A stretch of DNA of 64,000 bases. Source: an uncultured Cyclobacteriaceae bacterium. Its GTDB lineage: Bacteria > Bacteroidota > Bacteroidia > Cytophagales > Cyclobacteriaceae. Each line of letters starts with the position of its first letter. The stretch's first letter is position 1. The stretch covers positions 101,687 through 165,686 of the forward strand of contig CAKZRQ010000051.1 in the NCBI GenBank assembly GCA_937146645.1, written 5' to 3'. Made by a program: the position numbers and the translations under genes. Below, piece by piece: positions 35,685 to 47,121 of this stretch. The notes beneath the pieces were generated by a model. It was not told the DNA's origin, made no database searches, and saw only the letters and a program-made list of their open reading frames with translations.

Positions 35685-37154
35685 TCACCCCATTCCAAAG
35701 CCATCTCGGTACTCCCGAGTCACAAATTGATTGGCTTCTTCAAGGTTGGTAATTCGCATATTCTCTCCGTCCCATAGGAGCTTCTTTCTAGCGAAGAATT
35801 CTTGGCGGCCTTGCTCATTTTCTCTTCTCAGCATATAGCTTCGGATGGCAAGATTACCCATCAGCACAGTTTCGGTCATAGGTCCGGCATAGTCGAAGGA
35901 AGAAGTCAAGCCTTTATGCTCATCACTTCCGAATCCGGCTTTACAAGCCTCTACCCATAGTCGCTGATGTCCATACTCTCTTTCGAATCCTTCCTCAGAC
36001 TGAGGGCCTTCTTCGGTAGTGCCATCATTCAGATAAAGCCTTGGCATAAGAGGAGAGGAGTCATTGATATTGGTGGAGATAATTCCTTTTTCTCCGATGA
36101 TCAGAACCCCATTGGCAGAGCCTGCACCACCGATGTCGTCATTGGCTGGAATGATATCAGGATGGGAAGGGCGGATACCTCCATCGCTCCAGGTCATCTC
36201 GATTCTTGACTTGCTCTTTGCTGTTTCGTCGAAATGCAAGGTGATAAAGGAAGATGCCGGGCATCCTTCTGGATGATAATCCGGAGTCCACATCTGACTA
36301 AACACTGATCCCACGCTACACTCAGCATCGGTTGGATATTTCAGTCCAAGAGTCCTAAAAGGAATATCGATCAGGTGGCAACCTACATCTCCAAGAGCTC
36401 CTGTTCCATAATCCCACCAGCCTCTCCAGTTGAATGGGTGAAGGTTTGGCGTAAATGGTCTTTCCTTAGCAGGGCCGAGCCATAGATCCCAGGCCAGATC
36501 ATCAGGCTTCGCGCCAGCATCTGCTGCTGGGAAAGCTCCTCCCTGTGGCCATACAGGTCGGTTGGTCCATACCTGAACTTTGCTCACCGCACCGATTCTA
36601 TCCTCATCTACCCACTGCTGAACCAGCTTAAGAAGTGGATTGGAACCACCCTGATTTCCCATTTGGGTTACTATCTTATTTTCTCTGGCCAGCTCAGTAA
36701 GCGTTCTGGCCTCCGAGATATTATGTGTCATGGGCTTTTGCACATAGACATGCACTCCACGGTCCATGGCGTACTTTGCCGCAGGCCCATGCACATGATC
36801 CGGCGTGGAGATGGTCACCGCATCGATATCGGTTTCCTTATCCAGCATCTCGCGGTAATCGGCATATCGCTTGGCATCCGGGAACCTGTCGGTTGATCTT
36901 TTGGCAGAGCCTGAAAAATCCACATCACAAAGTGCAGCCACTCGCTCTCTTCCTCCCACGGAAGCCAGCTCGATATCTGAGGAGCCTTTGCCCCCGGCAC
37001 CAATGGCGGCCAGCACCAGCTGATCAGATGGGGCGGTATAGCCCACACCCCCAAGCACATGGCGGGGAACGATAAAAACGGAGGAAGCCATAGCGGCATT
37101 CTTTATGAATTCTCTTCTGGACTGTCCAGAATTAGGATTTTCAGCACCTTTCAT
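35685..37154 (-). CDS. Tat-exported Gfo/Idh/MocA oxidoreductase
   Basis: A 489-residue periplasmic dehydrogenase. The Tat motif RREFIKNAA is at residues 13-21, with a hydrophobic stretch to about 37, so it would be folded with its NAD(P) before export. The Rossmann motif is VLAAIGAGGKGSSDIELA near 47-65. The catalytic Lys-Pro is in VYVQKPMTHNISEAR, and the C-terminal part includes GALGDVGCHLIDIPF. The length and the insertions are typical of exported Bacteroidota members that oxidise sugars at C3 or exchange sugar groups. It fits with the DUF1080 lipoprotein at 32.0 kb as a 3-keto-glycoside pathway. Confidence 0.92.
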   Translation of the reverse strand: MKGAENPNSGQSRREFIKNAAMASSVFIVPRHVLGGVGYTAPSDQLVLAAIGAGGKGSSDIELASVGGRERVAALCDVDFSGSAKRSTDRFPDAKRYADYREMLDKETDIDAVTISTPDHVHGPAAKYAMDRGVHVYVQKPMTHNISEARTLTELARENKIVTQMGNQGGSNPLLKLVQQWVDEDRIGAVSKVQVWTNRPVWPQGGAFPAADAGAKPDDLAWDLWLGPAKERPFTPNLHPFNWRGWWDYGTGALGDVGCHLIDIPFRTLGLKYPTDAECSVGSVFSQMWTPDYHPEGCPASSFITLHFDETAKSKSRIEMTWSDGGIRPSHPDIIPANDDIGGAGSANGVLIIGEKGIISTNINDSSPLMPRLYLNDGTTEEGPQSEEGFEREYGHQRLWVEACKAGFGSDEHKGLTSSFDYAGPMTETVLMGNLAIRSYMLRRENEQGRQEFFARKKLLWDGENMRITNLEEANQFVTREYRDGFGMG

Positions 37155-37322
37155 GATCGGTAATATTTTAGGTTTAATTGTATTTCGGAATTGAATTCAG
37201 AAGATAGTTCCTCAGGGGCAAAATCTGAAATTTTATCCTTTGAATGGTCGATTTAGGTTTTAGTTTGCCTTCCGGCAAAGCTTAAAAAGCGTTGATAATC
37301 TCAACCTCGGCCTTGAGAAGTA

Positions 37323-38510
37323 TTAAAATACCTTCTCCACAAACTCCAGAAAAATGCTCCAGTCTTCCCAGGTCAAACCATGTTCTCCTTCTCGGATATG
37401 ATAGCCCAGATCTTTGGAATGAACCGGGCCATCGAGCTCTTCCCAGGATGATATCAAAGGACTTTTCTTTCCATAAATTTTGGAAAAGACCTGACTCCCA
37501 ATCTGCAGGCTGAGGTATTCTCCTTTGGGATCGGCCCATTCATCATCTCTGGCACTTGCAAAATAGACTGCCCTCGGGGCTATCAATGCTGGAAGCATAT
37601 GCTGATCCAAAGGAAGGTTTTCCTCGGCCCCATTGTATTGGTTGAAATTATCGGAGAACCAATGGGTGAATCGTTTATTGATGATCTCTACCGTTTCACC
37701 AAACTTCCTTTTCGAAAGAGCAGCTCCGCCACAGCCCGATTCATTGGAGTAGGTGATGGCCCAACGTGGATCATTGGCCGAGGTCCAAAGAGCCGATTTC
37801 CCCGATCTGGAGTGACCAACCAAAGCTGATTTTTCATGGGCTATGGATTCATGCTGCTCAAAATAGTCCATGGCCCTCATGGCTCCCCAGCCCCAGGCTC
37901 CGAGTGCTTTTAGACCATCAGTTTTTTCTATTTGCTCGGGGTATAGATTATTCAAGATTCCATCCACATATCTTACCGTATCATCTGGAGCCACTGTTTC
38001 TGCATGGAAGGAAGCCGTTGCAAACCCTCTCTCTATCAGCTCTACCACTGGCCAATAGCCTTCCTCGGAAAGAGATCCATCCTCCTCAGGGGCACGATGG
38101 TTTATAAGCAAAATGACGGGAGATGCCTTTTTTGCTTTTTTTGGTAGAAAGACATTCAATCGCATGACATGTGAATTCTCTCCTCGCTGGATGCTAATGT
38201 CTACTTCCTCAAGAATTGCAATCTCTTCGAATTCATGTGCGCTGCTTTCCTGAATTTCAAAACTCACTTGATCGAAGTCTTTTGGGATTTCACCATAAAC
38301 TTCCGATTCAAAAAGCCTGAAAATCTCGGCACGCCGAATATTCTCCCAGTCCTCTTGAGTTTCGATGACTTGGCCCTTCTCAGAGACAAATAAGGAAGGA
38401 AGATGCAAAGGAGGAACCTTGCTTTCATCGTAGTTGACCTGAGATTGGACCATAGAGGCAGTGAGTAAAATGGGTAAAAATATACTTAGGAATTTCCAGC
38501 AAGCTTTCAT
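37323..38510 (-). CDS. CE15-like glucuronoyl esterase (alpha/beta hydrolase)
   Basis: A 395-residue exported esterase. The ATG at 38510 (MKACWKFLSI) gives a signal ending near residue 24. The nucleophile is Ser234 in GHSRSGKS. The G-x-S-R-x-G-K pattern, with Arg after Ser, is typical of family CE15 glucuronoyl esterases, which cut ester links between lignin or other groups and glucuronic acid. A downstream NESGCGGAAL segment and the His in EGEHGLTWEDW near the C-terminus fit the rest of the active site. It lies 115 bases from the divergent GH97 gene and probably works on the same plant or algal glycan. Confidence 0.82.
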   Translation of the reverse strand: MKACWKFLSIFLPILLTASMVQSQVNYDESKVPPLHLPSLFVSEKGQVIETQEDWENIRRAEIFRLFESEVYGEIPKDFDQVSFEIQESSAHEFEEIAILEEVDISIQRGENSHVMRLNVFLPKKAKKASPVILLINHRAPEEDGSLSEEGYWPVVELIERGFATASFHAETVAPDDTVRYVDGILNNLYPEQIEKTDGLKALGAWGWGAMRAMDYFEQHESIAHEKSALVGHSRSGKSALWTSANDPRWAITYSNESGCGGAALSKRKFGETVEIINKRFTHWFSDNFNQYNGAEENLPLDQHMLPALIAPRAVYFASARDDEWADPKGEYLSLQIGSQVFSKIYGKKSPLISSWEELDGPVHSKDLGYHIREGEHGLTWEDWSIFLEFVEKVF

Positions 38511-38543
38511 GGACTTTCTGAGTTGTGGGTTTATGCTAATTAA

Positions 38544-40721
<2,178 letters not shown>

Positions 40722-40729
40722 TAGATTTC

Positions 40730-41818
40730 ATGAGTAGACTTTTTTCTTCTGTTAAGAATAATTTCCGAAAACTTTCGGAGGAGCGTTTCTTTCGCATGAA
40801 AGATCGTGAGCATGAGGCCGTGGCAAAAAAGTCCATTGCAGCAACGCTGAAGGTTTTACCAGATCATCGCTTGTCTGAAAAAACGGAGAGGCTGATTGAA
40901 TCTTATGCGAAGGAAAAGCTAGGCTCTATTAATAATGCCCCCTTGCTCAAAGCATATTCAGTTTTTCAGGGTGAATTTAAAGAAGGTTGGATTCCAGATA
41001 ATTACTTCGGTCGTTATGTTTTGCCAAGAACCAATGGCTTTCACAGAAGCTTAAGTGATCTCAGGCACCTTGCCAAGCGAATTTTAGTCTCGGATGAATT
41101 TCCTGATTTGGGATATTGTGTACGGGGATCATGGATGACAGTAGAGGGAGAGTCTATGTCAAAATCCCAGATAAAGGATTACTTTTTTTCAAAAACTGAT
41201 AAAATTGTAATTAAGCTAAACGCATCCATGCGAGGAGTTGGATTTTTCAAGCTTGACGCGAAAGGCTTTGATGAATTCAAGGAGAGAGAAATGACTGATT
41301 TTGTGGTTCAATTTCCTATCCGTCAGCATGAGTGGTATGCTCGATTTACAAGAGAAAGCGTGGCTACAGTACGGATTACCACGGTTAAACCTTATGGACA
41401 ACCTGCGAAAAAAATGTCTGCATTCTTACGCTTTGGAAGAGATGGGGTGGATCATGTGACGGCGGCTTCAAGACTAGTTGTGGGCATAACTTCTAACGGA
41501 ACCTTTGTGAAGTACTCTTTAGATAGCGATTGGGAGCTTTTAACAGAACATCCTGACTCAGGAATTACCTGGGAAGGCAATCAGATTCCAGAGTATGAAC
41601 GAATGGTCAAGCGATGTGAAGAGCTTCATGACCAGGAAGGAACCATGGAAATTCTAGCCTGGGACTTGGTAATGGATGAGGATAATAAAATTCAAATAAT
41701 GGAATGGAATACGGGTTATCCGGGTATTGTGCATTCCGAGATGACCACAGGACCAAATTTTCTGGAAACGGATTGGCCCGACTTATGGAAAAATGAGAAA
41801 CGAATACGACATGAATAG
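40730..41818 (+). CDS. Sugar-transfer-associated ATP-grasp protein
   Basis: A 362-residue cytoplasmic ATP-grasp enzyme of the PF14397 type, which is usually found next to genes for surface polysaccharide and links an acid to an amine or alcohol at the cost of ATP. The N-terminal 95 residues are helical and basic. The ATP-grasp part includes KIVIKLNASMRGVGFFKL, VVQFPIRQHEW, VATVRITTVKPYG and the C-terminal metal-binding segment EILAWDLVMDEDNKIQIMEWNTG. It lies 8 bases after GH97, and its end overlaps the next sulfatase start by 8 bases, so the three form one transcript. A synthetic enzyme in the middle of degradative genes is unusual. Confidence 0.85.
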   Translation: MSRLFSSVKNNFRKLSEERFFRMKDREHEAVAKKSIAATLKVLPDHRLSEKTERLIESYAKEKLGSINNAPLLKAYSVFQGEFKEGWIPDNYFGRYVLPRTNGFHRSLSDLRHLAKRILVSDEFPDLGYCVRGSWMTVEGESMSKSQIKDYFFSKTDKIVIKLNASMRGVGFFKLDAKGFDEFKEREMTDFVVQFPIRQHEWYARFTRESVATVRITTVKPYGQPAKKMSAFLRFGRDGVDHVTAASRLVVGITSNGTFVKYSLDSDWELLTEHPDSGITWEGNQIPEYERMVKRCEELHDQEGTMEILAWDLVMDEDNKIQIMEWNTGYPGIVHSEMTTGPNFLETDWPDLWKNEKRIRHE

Positions 41819-43523
41819 AATCTTCAATTTAAAATCAGTTATAGGTCTGGGGGCTTTTTCCCTATTCTTTATTGCTTGTGCACCTGTTCAGGAAGAACAG
41901 ACCCAAGAGCGACCTAATATCATTTTCATCATGTCTGATGATCATGCCTATCAGGCTATCTCAGCTTATGATAATAAACTCATAGAAACCCCGAATATCG
42001 ATCGGATTGCTGAGATGGGTATGCTTTTCACGAATGCCACGGTGACCAATTCCATTTGTGCACCAAGTCGGGCAACCATTCTCACGGGTAAGCATTCCCA
42101 TATCAATGGAAAGGTGGATAATCACTTCCCATTTGACACTACGAATGTGACTTTCCCACAGCTCTTCAAGGAAGCAGGATATCAGACGGCGATGTTTGGG
42201 AAGCTGCATTTTGGAAATAATCCTAAGGGCTTTGACCAGTTTAAAATCCTTCCTGGCCAAGGCAAATACTACAATCCTGAATTCATCACAAAGGATGAGG
42301 GTAGAGTACAAATCGAGGGTTATGTGACGGATATCATTACCGATATGACCTTAGACTGGCTGCAGAATGATAGAAATGAAGAAGATCCTTTCTTGCTCTT
42401 TTATTTGCATAAGGCTCCTCATAGAGAGTGGTTACCTGCTGGACGTCACGTGGCTGAATTCACGCAGAGGACTTTCCCAGAGCCCGCTACCCTTTTTGAT
42501 GATTACTCAGGTCGCGGACGTGCGGCGAGTGAAGCAGAGATGAATTTGCTTGCTGATATGCATTGGAGCGGAGATTCTAAAATCACTCCTGCCGTCATGG
42601 ATGAGCTTGGAATTCCACCAAATTCCGGTTGGGATAAAGCCGCATTCGAAGGAGAAGTCGGTCGAATGAATCCAGAGCAAAGAGCAGTGTGGGATGAGGC
42701 TTATGATAAGGTTATCGCGGATTTCAAGGAGGCTTATCCGAACATGACGGAGGAAGATAAAATGAGATGGCGATACCAACGATACATGCAGGATTATCTG
42801 GGAACGATTAAGGCGGTGGATGAAAATGTAGGACGAGTTTTGGATTATCTGGAAGCAAATGACATGATGGAAAACACCATCATTGTTTATACTTCTGATC
42901 AAGGTTTTTATCTAGGTGAGCACGGATGGTTTGACAAGAGATTCGTTTACGATGAGTCTTTTAAAACTCCACTTTTGGTCGCCTGGCCAGGCAAAGTTGA
43001 TGCTGGTTCCAAGACCGATGAGATGGTTCAGAACCTTGATTTCGCTCAGACCTTCCTGGATGCTGCTGGAATTAATGCCCCTTCTGATATGCAAGGGGAA
43101 AGCTTGTTGCCTCTTTTAATTGGGCAAGGCGATTGGACTCGGGATGCGGTTTACTATCATTATTACGAGTACCCTTCTGTACATATGGTGAAGCGTCACT
43201 ATGCCATTGTCACCAAGGAATTCAAGCTGACTCACTATTATTTTGATACGGATGAATGGGAATTGATCGACCGAATTAATGATCCTATGGAGCTCAAAAA
43301 TGTCTACGATGATCCGGCCTATGCTGAAAAGAGAGATGTGCTACATCAAAAGCTTGATGGCTTAAGGGAGAAGTATGGCGATAACTCAGAAATTTCTCAG
43401 CGATATCTTCAGGAGTATTTGGACTACCTCCAAAAGAATAATTCCTACGCCGGTGGCAAAAACAAGGAATTATTGGATGACATTTTCAAGGATAGAGAAC
43501 TGAGTTCAGAGCTTGATGAGTAA
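41811..43523 (+). CDS. Sulfatase lipoprotein, S1_11-like, tandem copy 1
   Basis: A 570-residue type I sulfatase. I chose the ATG at 41811 because it gives a lipoprotein signal with lipobox Cys23 (FFIAC). It begins inside the end of the ATP-grasp gene. The catalytic Cys83, which is oxidised to formylglycine, is in SICAPSRATILTG (C-x-P-S-R). Metal ligands include Asp43-Asp44 (in MSDDHAY) and the C-terminal DQGFYLGEHGWFDKR. The sequence is close to N-acetylglucosamine-6-sulfatases (S1_11), but that substrate is inference. It is strongly similar to the next gene, so they arose by duplication. A maturation enzyme (FGE or anSME) is not in the window. Confidence 0.93.
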   Translation: MNRIFNLKSVIGLGAFSLFFIACAPVQEEQTQERPNIIFIMSDDHAYQAISAYDNKLIETPNIDRIAEMGMLFTNATVTNSICAPSRATILTGKHSHINGKVDNHFPFDTTNVTFPQLFKEAGYQTAMFGKLHFGNNPKGFDQFKILPGQGKYYNPEFITKDEGRVQIEGYVTDIITDMTLDWLQNDRNEEDPFLLFYLHKAPHREWLPAGRHVAEFTQRTFPEPATLFDDYSGRGRAASEAEMNLLADMHWSGDSKITPAVMDELGIPPNSGWDKAAFEGEVGRMNPEQRAVWDEAYDKVIADFKEAYPNMTEEDKMRWRYQRYMQDYLGTIKAVDENVGRVLDYLEANDMMENTIIVYTSDQGFYLGEHGWFDKRFVYDESFKTPLLVAWPGKVDAGSKTDEMVQNLDFAQTFLDAAGINAPSDMQGESLLPLLIGQGDWTRDAVYYHYYEYPSVHMVKRHYAIVTKEFKLTHYYFDTDEWELIDRINDPMELKNVYDDPAYAEKRDVLHQKLDGLREKYGDNSEISQRYLQEYLDYLQKNNSYAGGKNKELLDDIFKDRELSSELDE

Positions 43524-43553
43524 AGACTATTCTTTAATTGATAAAACACAGTT

Positions 43554-45251
43554 ATGAAAATTTCCCATTCATTTATTGCGTGTCTTTTTGGTTTTGGCTT
43601 GATAGCCTGTCAGACTGAGGTCAAAGAAGAAGTCAACGAACGACCCAATATTATTTTCATCATGTCTGATGATCATGCATATCAGGCAATTTCAGCTTAT
43701 GATGATAAACTCATCGAGACGCCAAATATTGATCGGATCGCAGAGATGGGGATGCTATTCACCAATGCTTCAGTAACGAATTCCATTTGCGCTCCTTCTA
43801 GAGCAACGATCCTGACTGGAATGCATTCGCATTTGAATGGGAAGATTGATAACCATTTTCCTTTTGACACCACGAATGTGACTTTCCCTCAGATTTTCCA
43901 GCAGGAAGGATATCAAACTGCCATGTTTGGAAAGCTTCACTTTGGAAATAATCCAAAGGGCTTTGATGAGTTCAAGATTTTGCCCGGCCAGGGCTCGTAC
44001 TACAACCCTGACTTAATCACCAAGAATGAAGGAAAAATTCGCGTGGAAGGCTATGTGACAGATATCATTACTGACATGACCTTGAACTGGCTGGAGAATG
44101 ATCGGGTGGAGGAAGATCCATTCTTACTTTTCTATTTGCACAAAGCACCCCATCGAGCCTGGCTGATGGCCGAGCGTCATTTAGAGGAATTCACCACTAA
44201 ATCATTTCCTGAGCCTGCAACGCTTTTTGATGACTACTCCGGAAGAACTTCAGCCGCTGGGGAAGCGGAGATGAACATTTATGAGCATATGAGTTGGGCA
44301 GGTGATCATAAAATTGCTCCTGCAGTCCTGGATCAGCTAGGTTTACCTGATTTAGGCTCCGCGGATAGACGCAGATATACCAATTTCTGGGAGCGATTTA
44401 CTCCGGAGCAGAGGGCGAATTTTGATAGTGCTTATAAGGAAGTCGAAAAAGATTTGATTGGGAAATATCCTGACATGACCGAAGAGCAGGTTGCCAGCTG
44501 GAAATATAATCGATACATGCAGGATTACTTAGGTACCATCAAGGCGGTTGATGAGAATGTGGGTCGCCTGCTGGATTACCTTGAAGAGAATGACATGATG
44601 GAAAATACCATCATCGTGTACACCTCAGATCAGGGATTCTATCTGGGGGAGCATGGCTGGTATGATAAGCGGTTTGTCTATGACGAATCTTTCAAAACAC
44701 CTCTTTTGGTAGCTTGGCCAGGAAAAACTCAACCTGGGGCTACTTCGGATGCTCTGGTTCAGAATCTTGATTTTGCTCAGACTTTTTTAGATGCCGCAGG
44801 CATTGAGGAGCCGGAAAATATGCAAGGGGAAAGCATGATTCCACTACTCACTGGAAATGAAGCCGAATGGGATAGGGAAGAGGTTTATTATCACTATTAC
44901 GAATACCCTGCCGAGCATATGGTGAACAGGCATTATGCCATCATCACCAAAGAATACAAACTCATCCATTACTATTTCGTGGAGGATGAGTGGGAGCTTA
45001 TCGACCGCAAGAATGATCCTATGGAGCTGAAGAATGTGTATGATGACCCAGCTTATGCGGAGATTAGGGCTGACTTGCATAATCGCCTTGATGCCCTTCG
45101 GGTCAAATACAAGGACAGCCCTGAACTCAGTAAGCAATACATTGATACTTTTCTTGAGGATGCAGAAGACGGTAAGGTCTGGGGAATGACTCCTGAAAGA
45201 GTTCAGAAGATTAAGGATAGGAGAAAGGAGATAGCTGAGGCTTTAGATTAA
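43554..45251 (+). CDS. Sulfatase lipoprotein, S1_11-like, tandem copy 2
   Basis: A 565-residue paralogue of the previous sulfatase, 30 bases downstream on the same strand. The lipobox Cys19 is in GLIAC. The formylglycine cysteine is Cys79, in SICAPSRATILTG, and the metal site begins at MSDDHAYQAISAYDDKLIETPNI, which is nearly the same in both copies. The copies differ mainly in the middle (about residues 220-300) and at the C-terminus, where substrate contacts may sit, so specificity may have diverged. Like copy 1, it probably removes sulfate esters from a host or algal glycan at the cell surface. Confidence 0.93.
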   Translation: MKISHSFIACLFGFGLIACQTEVKEEVNERPNIIFIMSDDHAYQAISAYDDKLIETPNIDRIAEMGMLFTNASVTNSICAPSRATILTGMHSHLNGKIDNHFPFDTTNVTFPQIFQQEGYQTAMFGKLHFGNNPKGFDEFKILPGQGSYYNPDLITKNEGKIRVEGYVTDIITDMTLNWLENDRVEEDPFLLFYLHKAPHRAWLMAERHLEEFTTKSFPEPATLFDDYSGRTSAAGEAEMNIYEHMSWAGDHKIAPAVLDQLGLPDLGSADRRRYTNFWERFTPEQRANFDSAYKEVEKDLIGKYPDMTEEQVASWKYNRYMQDYLGTIKAVDENVGRLLDYLEENDMMENTIIVYTSDQGFYLGEHGWYDKRFVYDESFKTPLLVAWPGKTQPGATSDALVQNLDFAQTFLDAAGIEEPENMQGESMIPLLTGNEAEWDREEVYYHYYEYPAEHMVNRHYAIITKEYKLIHYYFVEDEWELIDRKNDPMELKNVYDDPAYAEIRADLHNRLDALRVKYKDSPELSKQYIDTFLEDAEDGKVWGMTPERVQKIKDRRKEIAEALD

Positions 45252-45315
45252 TGATTTTCTACTTGCCAGATGCGAAATTGTCAGTTTCAGTTTTGAAAAC
45301 GTATTAGGTACCTGA

Positions 45316-45343
45316 GCGTCATTGCGAGCAAAGCGAAGCAATC
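45316..45343. repeat. Short intergenic repeat of the GTCATTGCGAG type
   Basis: The stretch starting GCGTCATTGCGAGCAAAGCG and ending GAAGCAATC resembles a repeat found widely between genes of Bacteroidota and other bacteria. The ATTGC and GCAAT ends form a short inverted repeat. It lies in the 320-bp gap 45252-45571, next to a class II element. Confidence 0.6.
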
Positions 45344-45365
45344 TTTTTTCTTGCCTTGCTTTTGT

Positions 45366-45444
45366 CTTGATACAAAAGCAACAAAAGATCAAGACGAAAA
45401 AATGCTTCTGCGCTACAGGCCAACGCTTGGCCCGCTTTTTCGTC
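45366..45444. repeat. Class II intergenic repeat, copy A
   Basis: A 28-bp motif at 45366-45393 (ends CTTGAT and ATCAAG, core CAAAAGCAACAAAAG) is followed by an inverted repeat, GACGAAAAA at 45393-45401 and TTTTTCGTC at 45436-45444, around a GC-rich loop. Copy B is at 46785-46863. The rest of the gap 45252-45571 holds no supported gene. Confidence 0.8.
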
Positions 45445-45571
45445 ATCCCGCCCGCATGGAAACGATTCAAAAAATGATAAGAATCAGTGGGTACTTTAAT
45501 GGTTCTGGTTTCTAACCAAACATTAATCAAATGCAAATCTTTGTGAATGAGACCTCTTAATCGGACTCTAA

Positions 45572-46645
45572 TTAAAGCCCCTCAAGAACCTTTGAAAAAA
45601 TTGGTGCTACCGATGTGTCTTCCCAAATCGAAGAATAATTGGCTGCCATGTACAAATCTATCTCTGGAATATAGATCACTTGAGTACCCCAGAAGCCCGT
45701 ATGGGTGTAGGCCAGTATGTTATTAATCTTGATTCGATACATCCCCATTTGATAATCCATTCCGGCTCGCTCGGCATAAGTTACGGGCTCAAGCATGATC
45801 TGGAGGGTTTCTGGATCTTTGAAAATCTTATCAGTGAATAAGGCTTCAAAAAATAAAACAAGCTCTTCTGTAGTTGATAAAAATCCTCCACCTCCGTAAT
45901 AGTCGATGGTTGGGCTGAAGCCATAAGTGTCCATTCCCTGATAGTATTGATGGATTCTGAGTTTATCAGTTTCATTATCTATCAGCTCAAAGTCGGTTCT
46001 TTCAAGCCCGTGAGATTCAAGATTTAAAAGTTCCTTTAAGCCTCCATCAAGGACCTTTCCAGTGTATTTTTCGATTATCTCCCCAAGAATTAAGTATCCG
46101 GTATCGGAGTATCTGAATTGCTGACCAGGAGGGCCGATTGGATCTCCTTGATCTACACACAATTGGAGTTGCTCAGTACGTGTCCATTTGTATTCAGGTG
46201 ATTCAAGAATTTTACCAAAAAAATCTGGGGCATTCGTGTGATCAAAGAAACCTGCCGAATGACGCAGAGTCTGTTTGATGGTTATTACATCCAGGTCATA
46301 ATCCTGAGACAGAATCTTTTGATGTTCCTCACTGATATGAGAAGATATGGGGTCATCCAGCTTGAGCTTACCCTCTTCCATCAATCTTAAAATTCCAGCG
46401 GCAACATACGTTTTGGTCACACTCGCAATTCTAAATGTGTTTTTTGCTGATAACTCTACCTCGCCTTCTAAGGAAATAAGTCCTTCTGCACCTGACCAAT
46501 TAATCTCATTATTACCAGATTTGATTGAAAAGAGTATTCCAGGGATTTCTTCGCTTAACTCACTCTGAAGAATTTCAGAGTAATTCTGAGCAAGGCTCAT
46601 TTGTGAAATCAGCAAGAGTCCTGTTATAAAAAATTTGACCTTCAT
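45572..46645 (-). CDS. Secreted serine hydrolase, beta-lactamase-like (third copy)
   Basis: A 357-residue exported enzyme of PF00144. I chose the ATG at 46645 (MKVKFFITGLLLIS) because it gives a clean signal peptide, while the earlier ATG adds a charged stretch. The nucleophile is in FRIASVTKTYVAAGI (SVTK as the S-x-x-K). The second motif is in FRYSDTGYLILGEIIE, and the third is near AYTHTGFWGTQV, which gives the H-T-G variant. This is closer to D-aminopeptidase/EstB enzymes than the other two copies. It lies alone between two class II repeats. Confidence 0.87.
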   Translation of the reverse strand: MKVKFFITGLLLISQMSLAQNYSEILQSELSEEIPGILFSIKSGNNEINWSGAEGLISLEGEVELSAKNTFRIASVTKTYVAAGILRLMEEGKLKLDDPISSHISEEHQKILSQDYDLDVITIKQTLRHSAGFFDHTNAPDFFGKILESPEYKWTRTEQLQLCVDQGDPIGPPGQQFRYSDTGYLILGEIIEKYTGKVLDGGLKELLNLESHGLERTDFELIDNETDKLRIHQYYQGMDTYGFSPTIDYYGGGGFLSTTEELVLFFEALFTDKIFKDPETLQIMLEPVTYAERAGMDYQMGMYRIKINNILAYTHTGFWGTQVIYIPEIDLYMAANYSSIWEDTSVAPIFSKVLEGL

Positions 46646-47121
46646 ATTGTGGTGGTTTTTAAGCTTTATTCTAATGATCACTAAGTTAAGGGTATTTGAA
46701 AAGTCGAAATAGCCTTGGCTCTATCGCATTTTGGAGCTGTTGATCTATGAGGATGAAGGAATCCAGTATTTTGGGTCCTTTTGGCTTGACCCAAAAGAAC
46801 AAAAAGGTCAAGACGAAAAAATGCTTCCCCGCTGCAGGCCTACACATGGCCCGCTTTTTCGTCATCCGCCCGCAAGGAAACAATTAAAATATTTGAGTAG
46901 GATCTAGACTGCCCTTAAAGGTTCTGGTTTTTGAGAAATCGATGAAGGCTGTGAAGAATTTCAATAGTCCCAAACTTGTTTTGGGAATCCTTGAAATTTA
47001 AGTCGGAGTGATAGATCAAAAATCAAATTGGGACAATTTGAAAGAAGATTTACGGCTAGTCCCGATAGCTATCGGGATGGTTACTTTTGGTCTTCAAAAG
47101 TGACAGAAAATAGATTTAGGC
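46646..47121. other. Repeat-bearing intergenic region
   Basis: This 476-bp gap contains the class II repeat copy B (46785-46863) and a perfect 18-bp palindrome, TCCCGATAGCTATCGGGA, at 47060-47077. The palindrome is also found at 30766-30783 and, as an imperfect version, at 27718-27735. No gene is supported. The downstream side is the end of the aminotransferase gene at 47122. Confidence 0.7.
46785..46863. repeat. Class II intergenic repeat, copy B
   Basis: The 28-bp motif at 46785-46812 (ends CTTGAC and GTCAAG) is followed by GACGAAAAA at 46812-46820 and TTTTTCGTC at 46855-46863. The orientation is the same as copy A, so the two copies bracket the serine hydrolase gene as direct repeats. Confidence 0.8.
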
